A DNA stretch of 64,000 nt from Apiotrichum sp. Y4204 (taxonomy: Eukaryota; Basidiomycota; Tremellomycetes; Trichosporonales; Trichosporonaceae). Under the pieces are notes generated by a model. The model saw only the letters and a program-made list of their open reading frames with translations, was not told the origin of the DNA and did not search any database. Within the stretch, counting starts at the first letter, position 1. The number at the start of each line of letters is the position of its first letter. Position numbers and translations under genes: made by a program. The stretch spans positions 1 to 64,000 of the forward strand of contig JAMYHL010000075.1 in the NCBI GenBank assembly GCA_025531455.1. The letters are read 5' to 3'. Below, in pieces: positions 47,205 to 57,870 of this stretch.

Positions 47205-48623
47205 ATGTCGCGTACAGCACTCCAGGACGCTCGCGCCGATATACACTTTATCGCGCATCTGACGCTCTTCACCTCGCTTCTCTCCCTCGTCCTCGTCGCC
47301 CTCCTCGCGCGCCTCATCCCGCCCTTCGACTCGTCTCACCTCCTGGTGTCCACCTTCCCCACGCTGCGATGGGACGCGATCCACTTCCTCGGCGTAGCGC
47401 AAAATGGGTACATCTATGAACAGCAGCTCGCATTTCAGCCCGGATGGCATGCGCTCATGCGCGCCGCTGGCGAGGCCGTCGCCTTCCTCCGTCGACGGGA
47501 GGTGACTGATTGGGATATTCTTGCGGGCACGACCGTGGTCAATATCTGCGCGCGGGTGGCCGGGAACGTCGTGCTGTACAAGTGAGTTTACTCATACCAG
47601 CTGATCGATATAAGTCTCAGCTGACGTTCAGACTCACCAGCACGCTCTTCTCCCGCCGCATGGCGCGCGCAACATGTATTCTGTACGCGCTGCCGCCGAC
47701 CCCGGCGGTCCTCGTATCGCCATATACCGAGCCGCTATTTGCCCTTCTCTACTTTAGTGGCTCGTACGCCGCCATCAAGCGCAAATATCTTGTTTCTGCG
47801 CTGCTCTTTGCAGCAGGGACGAGCCTCCGCGCGACCGGTGTACTTGGCGCTGCGGTGCTCGGGTGGATGCTTCTTGTCGCGAACCAGCGAGACGCCATAC
47901 AGCGCGGGGAATGGTCTGTGAGTGGTCATAATTTCTTCATTGACAACTACTGACGACAGCGCCCACTGCGCAGACTTCCCGGAGCCATTGCGCTAGCAGC
48001 TCTTGTTGCGTCGCCGTTTGTCGCGTTCCAGTACTACGCGTACAAGTCGCTCTGTCCTGGCCGGCCATGGTGCACTTCGAAGCTGCCGATGGTGTATGGC
48101 TTCGTGCAGAAGGAATACTGGTGGGTACGGGCATAGATGGGCACTTTCTTGAAATCATCTACACTATATACCAAGTGCTGACGGCAGGAACATCGGCCCC
48201 TTTGAGTACTGGACATTTGCCCAGCTCCCGAATTTTGCCATTGCCGCGCCCGTCGTCGTCTTCTCGCTCTACGGCGTGGGGACGTACCTCTCGGCCTGTG
48301 TGCGCTCGCTGCGCCGCGGAAACCTCGACTTTGCAATCGCGCCAGCAACAGCATTCTACCTGCACCACGCGGGCATGCTCGCGCTGCTCCTCGTCGGCTC
48401 CCACACGCAGATCGCGCTCCGGTTGGCGGTCACTGAGCCCGTCGTGTGGTGGACCGTCGCGCGCAGCGTCTGCGGCGAGTCCAGCCAGGAAATGGAGAAT
48501 CTCCAGGCTAAGACCCCGCTGCACCCCCGGATGGGGACGATGGCCAAGGTGTGGATTGCTTGGGCAGTTGTGTGGGGCGCTATCTCGCTCGTGCTCTGGG
48601 CGGGATTCTATCCCCCCGCGTAG
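47205..48623 (+). CDS. GPI18: GPI mannosyltransferase 2 (PIG-V/Gpi18)
   Basis: Four exons (47205-47581, 47632-47917, 47960-48120, 48188-48623) give 419 residues with multiple hydrophobic helices. TLRWDAIHFLGVAQNGYIYE in the first lumenal loop holds the catalytic Asp typical of PIG-V. LPPTPAVLVSPYTEPLFALL and ATSLRATG-like GTSLRATGVLGA are family boxes. YWNIGPFEYWTFAQLPNF, rebuilt across a 67-nt intron, is the conserved C-terminal loop. The ER enzyme adds the second mannose to the GPI anchor precursor from dolichol-phosphate mannose, and fungal Gpi18 works with Pga1. The length matches fungal Gpi18 (about 430 residues). Confidence 0.94.
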
Positions 48624-48911
48624 ATATATAGATTATGAAAGGACATGATGAGGATCGTGGTGCTCGATGCCACTCACTGCACTAGTGTAGCTCGACTGAC
48701 GCTCGTAGCCTCTCGGAGCTGGGGATATCACATTCTCAGCCGCTCGGGACCCATCCCCTCTTTCAGGCCTCGTCTCTTTCCTTGCCCTTGCACACTTCAG
48801 CTCGCGACCTCCGACCCGCAGAGCCCCGTCCCGCAACCCCGCACCACGCCCCCGGCCCTGCAAAAGCCCCATTCACCAAAAGGGTTGGCTGGAGGAACCG
48901 AATCCTCTTTT

Positions 48912-48999
48912 GACGAGAGTGGGATTCGAACCCACGTCCGAAGACTGCGGAGGTTGCTACACCTTAACACAGCGCCTTAGACCGCTCGGCCATCTCGCC
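48912..48999 (-). tRNA. tRNA-Leu (anticodon AAG or TAA)
   Basis: On the minus strand the acceptor stem pairs GGCGAGA with TCTCGTC (one G-U), with A as discriminator. The D arm GGCCGAGCGGTCTAAGGCG is typical of eukaryotic tRNA-Leu, and the T arm GTGGGTTCGAATCCCAC is perfect. Two folds compete. One has an anticodon stem CTGTG/CGCAG with anticodon AAG and an 11-nt intron. The other is intronless, with an extended variable arm (TCCG...CGGA) and an imperfect anticodon stem reading TAA or AAG. Both decode leucine. Confidence 0.88.
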
Positions 49000-49391
49000 G
49001 ATCACGTGCGGATCTCTGGGCGGGGGCCCGCGGCTCGAGAACAGAACGGAAAGAGAGAGAGAGAGCGAGAGCAAGGCCTGGTGTATACAAGCCCTGTGTA
49101 TGGTGCGATGCTCCGAGGTTGACAGGTGTTGCACGTGTGATGGCGAGAAGCGCTTGAACTATAGCGTCAAGAGTCGGATGGACGAACGGTGGATCTGTGG
49201 TGGTCCAACTAGCCGGGTCGGTGATAGCCGCCCCAGGGTCGAGATAGTGCCATGTGATGACGCACAGTGCTCGATGTCCGTCGAGGACAGACAATGACAA
49301 GGGCAGCCGAGGCCGCGGGCTTGGCTTGAGCTACAATACTTGAACCAGCGCAACATGTCTGTCTCTCTTACCATCACCCACATCACTCACC
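49000..49391. promoter_or_regulatory. Divergent region, tRNA-Leu and TMEM86 gene
   Basis: A 392-bp spacer with a GAGA tract at about 49051-49072 lies just upstream of the tRNA. No gene is recognised. Confidence 0.5.
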
Positions 49392-50039
49392 ATGGACGTA
49401 GGCTACCCCGCCGGCCCGCTGATCACCGCCGTCGGCCTGTCTGGCCTGTTGGTGTCCGAGTACTTTGACAACCGCATCGGTCGCTGGATCTTCAAGCCGT
49501 GGGCGTCGACCGGTTTCCTCGTCACGGCGCTTACGAGCCCCGCGCTGGACACGTCCTTCGGGCGCGCGATCACCGGCTCGCTCCTCCTCTCCATGCTTGG
49601 CGACATTCTCCTTATCCCCGATTCGCAAGCGACGTTCCAGGCCGGACTCTTCTCCTTCCTCCTCGCGCACCTCGGGTTCGGGTACGCGTTTGCGCAGCGC
49701 GGGCTTGACCAGAGCATCTTCCTCGCCGGGGCTGCTGGAAACGCCGTACTTGGCGGACTTAGCTGGAAGTGGCTCTCGGGACATCTTCGCAGGACAGAGG
49801 ACAAGGTCAGCGTGCCCCTCTACTCGGCGGTCATTGCGGGCATGTCGGCGCTCGCGATCGGCTCGGCGTGGAACACCCCGCACCCCGAGGCTCAGATTGC
49901 CGGCGCGGTCATTTTCCAGCTTTCGGACCTCTGTGTGGCCCGCGAGCAGTTTGTCGCCAAGACAGTGTGGAACCCCATCGTCGGCCTCCCGCTGTATTAC
50001 CTCGCGCAGCAGCTGCTTGCGTCGCTGTTGTGGTACTAG
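49392..50039 (+). CDS. TMEM86/YhhN-family membrane protein (lysoplasmalogenase-like)
   Basis: This intronless gene encodes 215 residues with about eight hydrophobic helices, the size and layout of the YhhN/TMEM86 family. Family-like features are the early KPWASTGFLV, the GDILLIP loop (conserved Asp after a Leu/Gly helix) and FLLAHLGFGYAF. Near the C-terminus comes FQLSDLCVAREQF, with the conserved S-D pair, and then YYLAQQLLA. Animal TMEM86 hydrolyses lysoplasmalogen; the fungal substrate is not established. The absence of introns is unusual here. Confidence 0.9.
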   Translation: MDVGYPAGPLITAVGLSGLLVSEYFDNRIGRWIFKPWASTGFLVTALTSPALDTSFGRAITGSLLLSMLGDILLIPDSQATFQAGLFSFLLAHLGFGYAFAQRGLDQSIFLAGAAGNAVLGGLSWKWLSGHLRRTEDKVSVPLYSAVIAGMSALAIGSAWNTPHPEAQIAGAVIFQLSDLCVAREQFVAKTVWNPIVGLPLYYLAQQLLASLLWY

Positions 50040-50341
50040 GTTGTGGGTATTGGTGCAAGATTGGGCTGATATGGAGGTGAACGCAGCGCGTGGAGATAAC
50101 TGGCGCTATTGGATGTCTGAATTGCCGCTGAGATCAGGTGGGTTCAGATCTAGGTAAACGGAACCATCTGACAGCAGCCGAGATCGCGATCCCATTACCG
50201 GCCTGCGCTCTGCTAATAACGTGCATCTGATCACTGATAGATCGATAATAACGTAGACCTATTCTGAAGTCTTGAATCTTCGTCTCACTTGTAGTCTATC
50301 TACTAACCCTTTGCTCATCAGCTTGTGGCCCCCTAACACGC
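50040..50341. other. Short convergent intergenic region
   Basis: This holds the 3' flanks of TMEM86 and the minus-strand gene downstream. Nothing is recognised. Confidence 0.5.
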
Positions 50342-51829
50342 TCACACCATGCGCTGCTTCCCGCGCGCCTTCTCCGACATCTCCAGCAGCGCCCGTTCCA
50401 CCGCAGTCTGATGTTCGTTACCGAGGCGGATCATGTAGCGGAACACGTCGCCGTCCGCGTCGAGATTCAAGTTCTTGAGGTATTCGCGAGTGACCGCCGG
50501 GGCGTTCGGGTTCGGTGCCTCGGGCTGGGTTGGGGCCCTGGGGCCACTCTGCCCGATTTGCGCACTCGAGGGAGCAGTGATCGCGGCCTCGGCCTCGGCC
50601 TTGCGACGCGCTTTGGCTCGGGCTTTGCGCTGGTTGGCATTGAGTTTACGCGGCGGCGGCGCGGGGGGAGCTGTCGCCTCCAGCGCATCTGCGAGTGCAA
50701 TGCTCGGATGCAAGGCGTTGAGCTTCTCCGGGCACGACTCGAACTTTTTGTGGAGCGTGCGCGCGAGCACCTCCATCGTAAACCAAACATAACCGCGCAC
50801 GTCGGGATTCAGGTTGTAGAAGACGTGCCGGATGTCGTCCTTTATCTCGCCGATGCTCATGTGCGTCGGGTTGGGGTAGTAGTACAGCGAGTCGGGCTGG
50901 GATGGGGCAGGAGCTGGTTCGAAGCAGCCAGCCGACGGACCGGCGGGGGACGGGCCAGCGGCTGATGGGTGTGTTGGGAGGCTAGCGGACGATGAACCGA
51001 CAGATGGTCCAGCACTTGAGTGGCTCGCCTTGGACGGCAACTTCCCCTTCCCCTTCATCTTTGCCTTTGTCTTTGATCCGTCCACCTTTGGCGCCGGGAT
51101 CCGCAGGAGATTGGTCTCGATGTATGCGGTGATGCTCTCGAAGAGCGTCATGGCCTTGGGTATGATATCCAGGAAGCCCTGGACGTCTTCCCGGTCGGGG
51201 CGGATAGGCGCATGGGGACAAGTGCAGGGGGGTAGCTCTTCGCGATCAGGATCTTGGGCTTCATCATCCGACTGCTCATCAAGATGGCCATGGGGACATG
51301 CCGCGACTTCTGCGCGTACTGCGACCGACTCTTCGTGCATTTTATAAATGACCGCCATGACGTCTTTGGGAATGTCGGCAATGGCCTCGGAAGCCCGGCC
51401 ACGGCGGCAACCCTCCATGATGCGCGTGATCGCGTCGATGACGGCGAGGGGGTCGGAGGGTATGCTGGCGCCGGGGTAGTACACGTTCAGGACCGCCGCC
51501 GCCGTGCGCGACGTGTATCCTCGAGACGCAGCGGATCCCGCAGGTGGCTTGCGAGAGTCGAGCCCAGGCACGTTTGCGGGGATGTCCTGGGCCGTGCTCG
51601 GTTGTGGACCTGGGGTGAGCTGTTGTCGAAGGGGAGACTTACGCGCGCCGGAGGGCCGTTGGCGTGAATCGAGGTCGTTGGGGAGGCTCATGGTGGTTAT
51701 GCTGTGGTGAGAGGACATGGAGAGAAGAAGGGGGCTGCTTATATCTTGTCGGAACGAGTAGCCAGCTTGCTGATGGACTCGTTGATGGGCTCGTGGGAGC
51801 TCGCCCTCACACACGCCACCATCACTCAT
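50342..51829 (-). CDS. Unrecognised protein of a tandem pair, member A (495 aa)
   Basis: One open frame of 495 residues starts at the ATG at 51829; ATGs about 38 and 47 codons further in are alternatives. Residues about 125-190 look helical. A CPHGH...CTCPH cysteine/histidine cluster follows at about 200-225, then a Lys-rich stretch and a Ser/Pro linker. Near residue 324 is the box MSxxxIKxDIRxVFxxL, shared with the neighbouring gene. An arginine/lysine-rich helix (NQRKARAKARRKAEAEAA) and a GKQRMV C-terminus follow. A possible 33-nt in-frame intron lies at 51610-51642 (GTAAGT...CCAG). I recognise no family; basic tracts suggest a nuclear or nucleic-acid-associated protein. Confidence 0.7.
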   Translation of the reverse strand: MSDGGVCEGELPRAHQRVHQQAGYSFRQDISSPLLLSMSSHHSITTMSLPNDLDSRQRPSGARKSPLRQQLTPGPQPSTAQDIPANVPGLDSRKPPAGSAASRGYTSRTAAAVLNVYYPGASIPSDPLAVIDAITRIMEGCRRGRASEAIADIPKDVMAVIYKMHEESVAVRAEVAACPHGHLDEQSDDEAQDPDREELPPCTCPHAPIRPDREDVQGFLDIIPKAMTLFESITAYIETNLLRIPAPKVDGSKTKAKMKGKGKLPSKASHSSAGPSVGSSSASLPTHPSAAGPSPAGPSAGCFEPAPAPSQPDSLYYYPNPTHMSIGEIKDDIRHVFYNLNPDVRGYVWFTMEVLARTLHKKFESCPEKLNALHPSIALADALEATAPPAPPPRKLNANQRKARAKARRKAEAEAAITAPSSAQIGQSGPRAPTQPEAPNPNAPAVTREYLKNLNLDADGDVFRYMIRLGNEHQTAVERALLEMSEKARGKQRMV

Positions 51830-52025
51830 CAGAGATCATGGCACTCTTGCATCCATTAACGCCCGAGATGGAGTAGCGCGTCAACGTCGGGGTCGCAGGG
51901 CACTGATGCGATATGCTGCCTTCGCATTCCCACCATTCTTCATCGGGGTTCGAGGATGAACACTCAAACACTGACATTGACGGGTCACAAGCTACATTTA
52001 TACAACTATCACTACAAGAACAGCG

Positions 52026-52883
52026 CTACAAGGCCCGATGCTTGCCTTTACACCGGGCGCGACAGCTACAACCGATTGAAGCCCGCTGCAGACTCCCCCA
52101 ATTCTGCGGGGTCATAACCTCCTTCATGAACCCCGCAGGACCGTCAGCGCGCACAAGAGTATCCGGCGGGACCAGCCCCTTGATGCGCATACGCTCGACC
52201 TCGACGCGCGCGAGGTGCCACAGATAGGCCGCGACCTGCGCCTGTTGCACGCTGAGGCCTCCGAAGACACGCCGGATATCCGCCTTGATTACCTCTTCGC
52301 TCATCTCTGCCGTATCCGGAAGAGCCATGGGCCGCGAGAGCGTGGCCGCCGCACGGGCTGCGACGACCGGTAGAGCCGGGTCGTTTGTGAGGCCTGCGCA
52401 ATGTGCGGGCAGGGAGTGCGCTTTTCCGCAGTCGAGGAGGCAGATCGGGGCCGCGCAGAGAGGAATGGTGCTCGGTCCCGGATCGCTGTCGCTGGCGGAT
52501 GGGAGAATTGATGTCGAGGATGAAGGCGAAGCGGATGATGAAGACGACGCCGAAGGCGGCGGCGAGGATGCGAAATGAGAAGGCACGACAGCGCTCTTCT
52601 TCCTTTTATTCTTCTTCTTCGTCTTCTTAATCTTCTCAGCACCCTCAATCTCAGAAAACGCCGGACCCTCCGCTGGCCCGATACCCTTCAGCGCGGCCTC
52701 GAGCTTTCCGGGTGGCGGGGCGGCTTGGCGGCTTCCGGCGTCCATGACTGCCTGGATGCCGAACGTGTCGAGGAGACGCGCGAGCTGCCGCGCGGAGAGG
52801 TTGGTCTGGACTGTTGCTTGCGGCTGCGTAGCGGGGGGCGGGGGTCGCAGAGGGAGGTGTGCGGGGCGTTGGACTAGTGTCAT
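52026..52883 (-). CDS. Unrecognised protein of a tandem pair, member B (285 aa)
   Basis: This single-exon gene encodes 285 residues. The N-terminus is proline-rich and contains LSARQLARLLDTFGIQAVMD, an apparent helix pair. A strong lysine cluster (KIKKTKKKNKRKK), a likely nuclear signal, and a Ser-rich linker follow. A box at residue 194 (MSEEVIKADIRRVFGGL) matches member A at about 9 of 17 positions. The C-terminus, KGKHRAL, resembles GKQRMV of A. The genes are co-oriented and 196 bp apart, so a tandem duplication with strong divergence is the simplest reading. Function unknown. Confidence 0.7.
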   Translation of the reverse strand: MTLVQRPAHLPLRPPPPATQPQATVQTNLSARQLARLLDTFGIQAVMDAGSRQAAPPPGKLEAALKGIGPAEGPAFSEIEGAEKIKKTKKKNKRKKSAVVPSHFASSPPPSASSSSSASPSSSTSILPSASDSDPGPSTIPLCAAPICLLDCGKAHSLPAHCAGLTNDPALPVVAARAAATLSRPMALPDTAEMSEEVIKADIRRVFGGLSVQQAQVAAYLWHLARVEVERMRIKGLVPPDTLVRADGPAGFMKEVMTPQNWGSLQRASIGCSCRARCKGKHRAL

Positions 52884-53401
52884 TTTGGAGATGGAGGTTG
52901 GGAGATGGTTTTGATGGAGAGAGTGTTAGTGAGAGTTGTTTGGCGGTTCATGTGTTCCCTCGGTCCTGTTCAGCATTGTTTCTTGACGGTACCGCTGAAG
53001 TTGGGGCTGTATAGAGTGTGAAGAGGTCAAAAGGTCTGTAAAGTGTCTGTTCAACATCGCTGTAGAGAACAATGGACGATATGAGGATTCGAGGTTGACG
53101 GCTCTGACGGCTGTGTAAGTTTCAGGACGGTGAGTCAACGCAATAGGCGAATCATTCCTCGAAACTCAGACACAAACAGTGCTCTTGGCCCTTGGTGCCA
53201 GGGTCAGGGATTGTGTATTGTCTTGCAAAGCGACAAGTAGGTGATTCTCTGGATCAGGACTGATTAATAGAATTTTGAAAATCAAACGAGAATTGAGGCT
53301 GTGTCACTCTTTGTGTGGCTCTGCAGTCACAGTCCGACACCGCGCACAAACAATGCCTGGAGGCTAATACATACAAGCTACAGTATGCTACATGCACTAT
53401 A
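52884..53401. other. Intergenic, upstream of member B and downstream of the Crb2-like gene
   Basis: This 518-bp stretch contains no recognised gene; it should include the promoter of member B. Confidence 0.5.
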
Positions 53402-56400
53402 TTACTCCGCTGTAGAGACCACTGAAGGAGGAAGCAGCTTGCCAAGCGGAAGGCAGTTCTTGAGCCAAGCGACGTTGACGAGTTTGCCTGACGAACGCTG
53501 GGCCTTGGTAATTGATACACCCTTGTCTCGATCCTCCACCACGATGAGGTCGTAGGTGGAGAAATTGGTAGGGAGGGATGGTCCTTGACGAACCGTGGCA
53601 CCGAGTGCCATGAGGCAGAAAGGAACAAGAGCCTACAATGGTCAGTACTTTCATCTCTCCAACTGGTAGGACCCGCCTTGATCTCCTTATTCCTGGGATG
53701 AGATCCTTGGGGGACCACAAAGAAGGTAGACATGCCAGTAAAGGGTTGGCGAATTGCACGAGCCTTCTTCGCGGACCACGATGCCTCACCCCACATAGGA
53801 TCAACGACCTGAGAGGCGAAGACTGACTTGCCCTCATTAGGGAAAAGATACTTTGACTCTCCCGCGGCGACAAGATAAGAACGCCAGTCGGCACCGAGAT
53901 TGATGTCCTCAATATACCGGGAGGAAAGGATAGGAATTCCAGCAGCGAGGGCAACCATAACCTTCACACTCAGAAAGCTTGGCCCGACTATGATCACGAA
54001 GGGGCACAACGAGGCTGCAATCTCGTACCCGTTGTCGTTGATCTTGAACAGCGACTGCCACTCCTCTTCCACCTGTCCACCGTGCTGGAGGATGCGTCGC
54101 CGTAGGCCGTCAGTCGGGGCACGAACACCTTCACCACGGGTAATGAGGAACACCTTGCCTTGAAGCGAAGTCGCACTGCTCGCAGATAAGGCAGAACTGT
54201 TGCCGAAGGTGACCGGAAATCGAGCGTCCAGAAGAGCGGGGTCGATTAAACGCTTGTTGAAGCGCTTCTCGATGACGCTCGGCAACACAACGAGGTTGCG
54301 GAGGGCGATGTCCACAGGCTCGCTGTTACCGTCGATGACATGAATGATGTCACCGGTGCCGTCGAATGGAGCTGTGACTTGAAGATCCTCAGTCGCGTTG
54401 ATACCATTGCGGACGGGCTCGCCGGGCTTGAGTTGGAGAATGCGAAGCTTCTCAATGGGAACCGTGCCAGTGAGGCCATCGGCGAACTTGATGCGAAACC
54501 CAGTCTTGTTACGTGCGGCAACGGTGCCAGCATAGTACTCGCCAGTCTTAGCCCAAAGCGCAAGGACTCGGAGCGGCCCATCAGGGATCGAAATGGGTGG
54601 TGTGGGCATGGCGGCATCGGAGGCAGCTACACTTGGTGCGCGAGTACTGGCCGATGGCGCGGCAGACCCGGCCTTCACCTTTTTCGCGGGACGACCGCTG
54701 CGACCGCTAGACTTTGTGACAGTTTTAGAGACAGCCTTCTCTGTGGACTTCACCACGGGCTTGATCTTGGCGGCTTTGCCCTTGCCCTTGGGAACCGGAC
54801 GGTATGTAAAGTCCTCCACATCCTCCGGCGCCGAGCCACTGCTAGGTCCGGAGAGATCTGGGGACGGGGATAATGCCTTGCGTTTACCACGGTTACCACG
54901 GGAGGAGGTAGTCGAAGCAGGAGGCCCAACATCACCGACGCGCAGTGTGATCTTGGGCACAACTGGCGGGCCAGGCTGAGGAGATGACAAAGTTGGTGAA
55001 GGGGCCAAAGAGGCAGTCTCCTCTTGTTGAGGCGGCTCTCGATAGGTGAAATCCTCGGGGTCCTCTGGCGCCGAGCTACTGCTATCGGATATGTCACCGT
55101 CCATCGGGTCCTTCGATTGTATTGACAAGCGACGTGCCTTACGCTTGGCCCCATATTTGTTGGGGCTGAACCGAAGAGGCACAGGGCGAACCAGTGATTC
55201 TCCGGAGAACTCGTGGATACCAGAGCGGGGAGCCGGAGTCCGTTCCCTTGAGGAGGGCCGTTCGGTGGACTCCCTAGAGAGCGCCTTACGAGTAGGCTTC
55301 GCTTGGTCATGAGTCTCGGGAGACGGCTGTGAATCCACTATATCAGACCCTTCGGCAGTTGCTTGCGATACCTCGGTGGGATTGATATAAGTCGACTCCA
55401 AAGCGGGTGATGGCGAGCGAGGAGGGGCCTGAGGCATTTCCGTCGGTTGTCCTCCCGAGACGGACGTTTTCGTCCGCCTCTGAAGCCGACGATTCTCAGG
55501 AATAGAGCGGGGAATGGTGCTAACGGCGCGAGTTGCGTTGCGTGGGCGTAGAGGAGACACTTGCGAGGAGAATAGCTTGCTGCTTTGATTCATGGACTGT
55601 TTCATAACCTGAGTGGCCGTGAACGATTCCGCGTCGTCGTCTGGTAGAGCGCCCATGCTTTCTGGCAGATCGGAATAGAGCTCGCTGGGAGCCGCTGACG
55701 TTGCGCGAGAAGGAGGCAAATCGCGGAACCTTCGGTTGCCAGCGGGCGTTGTGTGCTGTGGAGGATCGTCTGCATCACTTCTTTTGGTCGGGGTCACAAT
55801 CTGGGTCGAGCTGAGGCGGCGCGGCAATGGTTTCGAAGAAGTGGGCGAGGCAGATTGGCCGCGAGATGAGGAGGTAGGCTCGGCAGGAGAATTGATGAAG
55901 GTATTTTCAAGCTGTGGCTCGACCAGCGGTTCGGCAGTGGGATTGATAAAAGTGTCCTCAAGCTGTGGCTGGACACCGCTGGTCCTCGGAGCCAAGCTGA
56001 ACGACTCCTTCTCCGACGCATCGAGAGAATCACTTTCCTCACGATCCGATTTTTGCGTAAAGAGAGCCATCAAACGTTTCGAAGGCGCCTGCTTGACTGT
56101 CATGCCTCGAGTAAAGTCATCAGAGTCGGAATCGAATCCCATGGGTTGCTTTGGAGATGGGGTCCGTCTTGTCGGGCGAGGAGGAGGGACTGTGGGGCTA
56201 CGGAGTTTTGATGGGGAGATTTGAGATGCGTGTTGACTGGGTGAGACGTAAGTGCGATTTGGCGATGCACCAGCGAATGTTGGAACTCCGTGTTCCGTGA
56301 GACGACGCATCGGCGACGTGTATTTGGGTGTGAGTGTTGCTGCCGGCTGCAGCAGCGGCTCCGCTGGCGCTTCGGGTTCACCGGGGGAGTCTGGGGGCGT

Positions 56401-56928
56401 TGGGACGTTGTCGTCTTCCTGTGGCTGGCTGTCATGGAGTTCGCTCACTTCTGTCGACTCGGGAATGTTTTCATTGGTGCTCTGCAGCGGACTGCGCGGG
56501 GAAGAGATTGCGGCCGAGGAGCGATGATGTGAAGTTGGCGAGTTGCGCCCAGCCGAGCTCGCAGTCGGCACAGGGGAGTCCTGCTCACCGTCCTCCTTGT
56601 CAGGCTGGTCGAGGGACTGGGAAAGGGAGGATCGAGGGTGAAAGCTGCTGTGCAGATCTGGAAACTGCAGAGGGCTTTCCTCAGACTCGGGGAGGTCATC
56701 GCTGCACGCCACGAGAGGCGGGAGAGGCTCACTCTTGGACAGTGGGGCAATATTGGGAGCTTGTGAGGGTTCGTTGATGAGGGTGGGTTCTGTTCCGTAG
56801 GCTCCCAAAGAAATAGAGGGTAGGGATGGTGGGAATCCGACGCCGTAGCCAGGTCTCCGCAGCGGCTGATAGCTCGGCCTCTGGAGAGGTGGCTGCTGGC
56901 TCTCGTCTTCAAGAGACGGTGGCGACAT
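53402..56928 (-). CDS. Crb2/Rad9/53BP1-like DNA-damage checkpoint mediator
   Basis: Two exons (53677-56928, 53402-53632) give about 1,160 residues. The first 800 or so are disordered and rich in SQ/TQ dipeptides, as in ATM/ATR targets. They carry repeated LExT[FY]IN motifs and two SAPEDxEDFTYR motifs. A Tudor domain follows (about 54420-54590: VLALWAKTGEYYAGTVAARN, FRIKFADGLTGTV). Then come two BRCT repeats: FLITRGEGVRAPTDGLRRRI with VALAAGIPILSSRYIEDINL, and FCLMALGATVRQG with VNVAWLKNCLPLGKLLP. This order matches fission-yeast Crb2 and human 53BP1, which bind methylated histone H4 and relay damage signals to the effector kinase. The start is tentative; an upstream exon beyond 56928 cannot be excluded. 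Confidence 0.88.
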
Positions 56929-57870
56929 GTCGCGTGAAGTATTGTTGTTACGGTCCAGTCGTGGGGTATCAGTCGGTGGCTTTTGTGATCGTGGTTGTGG
57001 TCGTGAGAGTCTGAATAGTATCAGCGGCCAGACCGTTGGTTGACTGTGTCCATCCATCAAGACGCTCACCCAAGCCTCAACATTACGCCCTTGATGATCG
57101 CTCAGTTTGTCAAGTGATGTCGAGAATGGCGGGCCGTCGTCGCGTCTCGGATCATGCACTGTTGAGCGTCCTCAAGACGGGCATTTCGACGGGTTAAGTG
57201 GCTGATTCGATGAGAGAGGGATAGAAGAGATGTCTAGGTGTCGAATTTGTAGATGATGTGCGGCAGAGGATGGACTGCTGTCAACCGCACAGTCTTCGGT
57301 CGTTTCACAACAATCCATCACAGAATCACAGGTCACTTGGCCCGACTCGCGGACTGGATTGCATGGATTGGGTGGCCGAGGCACGCGCGCCCTCTTCTAC
57401 GCGTCGGTCGAGAGTCGACATTGTTGTTGCTGCATGCGTACTCCATGCGAATGCCACGCAGAACCCACGTACAATGGGTACATTAATGCAGATTTGGGTG
57501 GCGAGTTGACAGCCCTGTCGTTGGCTGCCGTTTCAGAGCTGGATGTTAACCTTTTTTTTCTGCTTTTTTGGCTGACCAGCAGACGTGCTCTGGCTGGCCG
57601 ACCGGTTAGATCAAACGCGACGAAAACAAAAACACAAGAGCTTTCCGGCTGGTATTTCTGCTCCGTTCTCTCTACCTGCTTTACACCCTCTTCTTCCTCC
57701 TTTTCCCCTCTTCACGATATCACGGCTACTCTCCAACCAGTTACTGGGCCGGCGCATCGTCCTCTCGCATCGGTGAGTCGCCGGGTGAGTCGTCGCTGAC
57801 CCACAGTCCAATCCTGATTCGGCACTCATCCACACCCACATCAAACCGCCCGACTAAACCTACGCCCGCC
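56929..57870. promoter_or_regulatory. Divergent region between the Crb2-like and HD-domain genes
   Basis: This spans 942 bp. The frame of the Crb2-like gene stays open upstream to about 57159 without a convincing ATG, so part may be leader or an additional exon. Pyrimidine-rich sequence at 57660-57720 precedes the HD gene. No separate gene. Confidence 0.5.
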
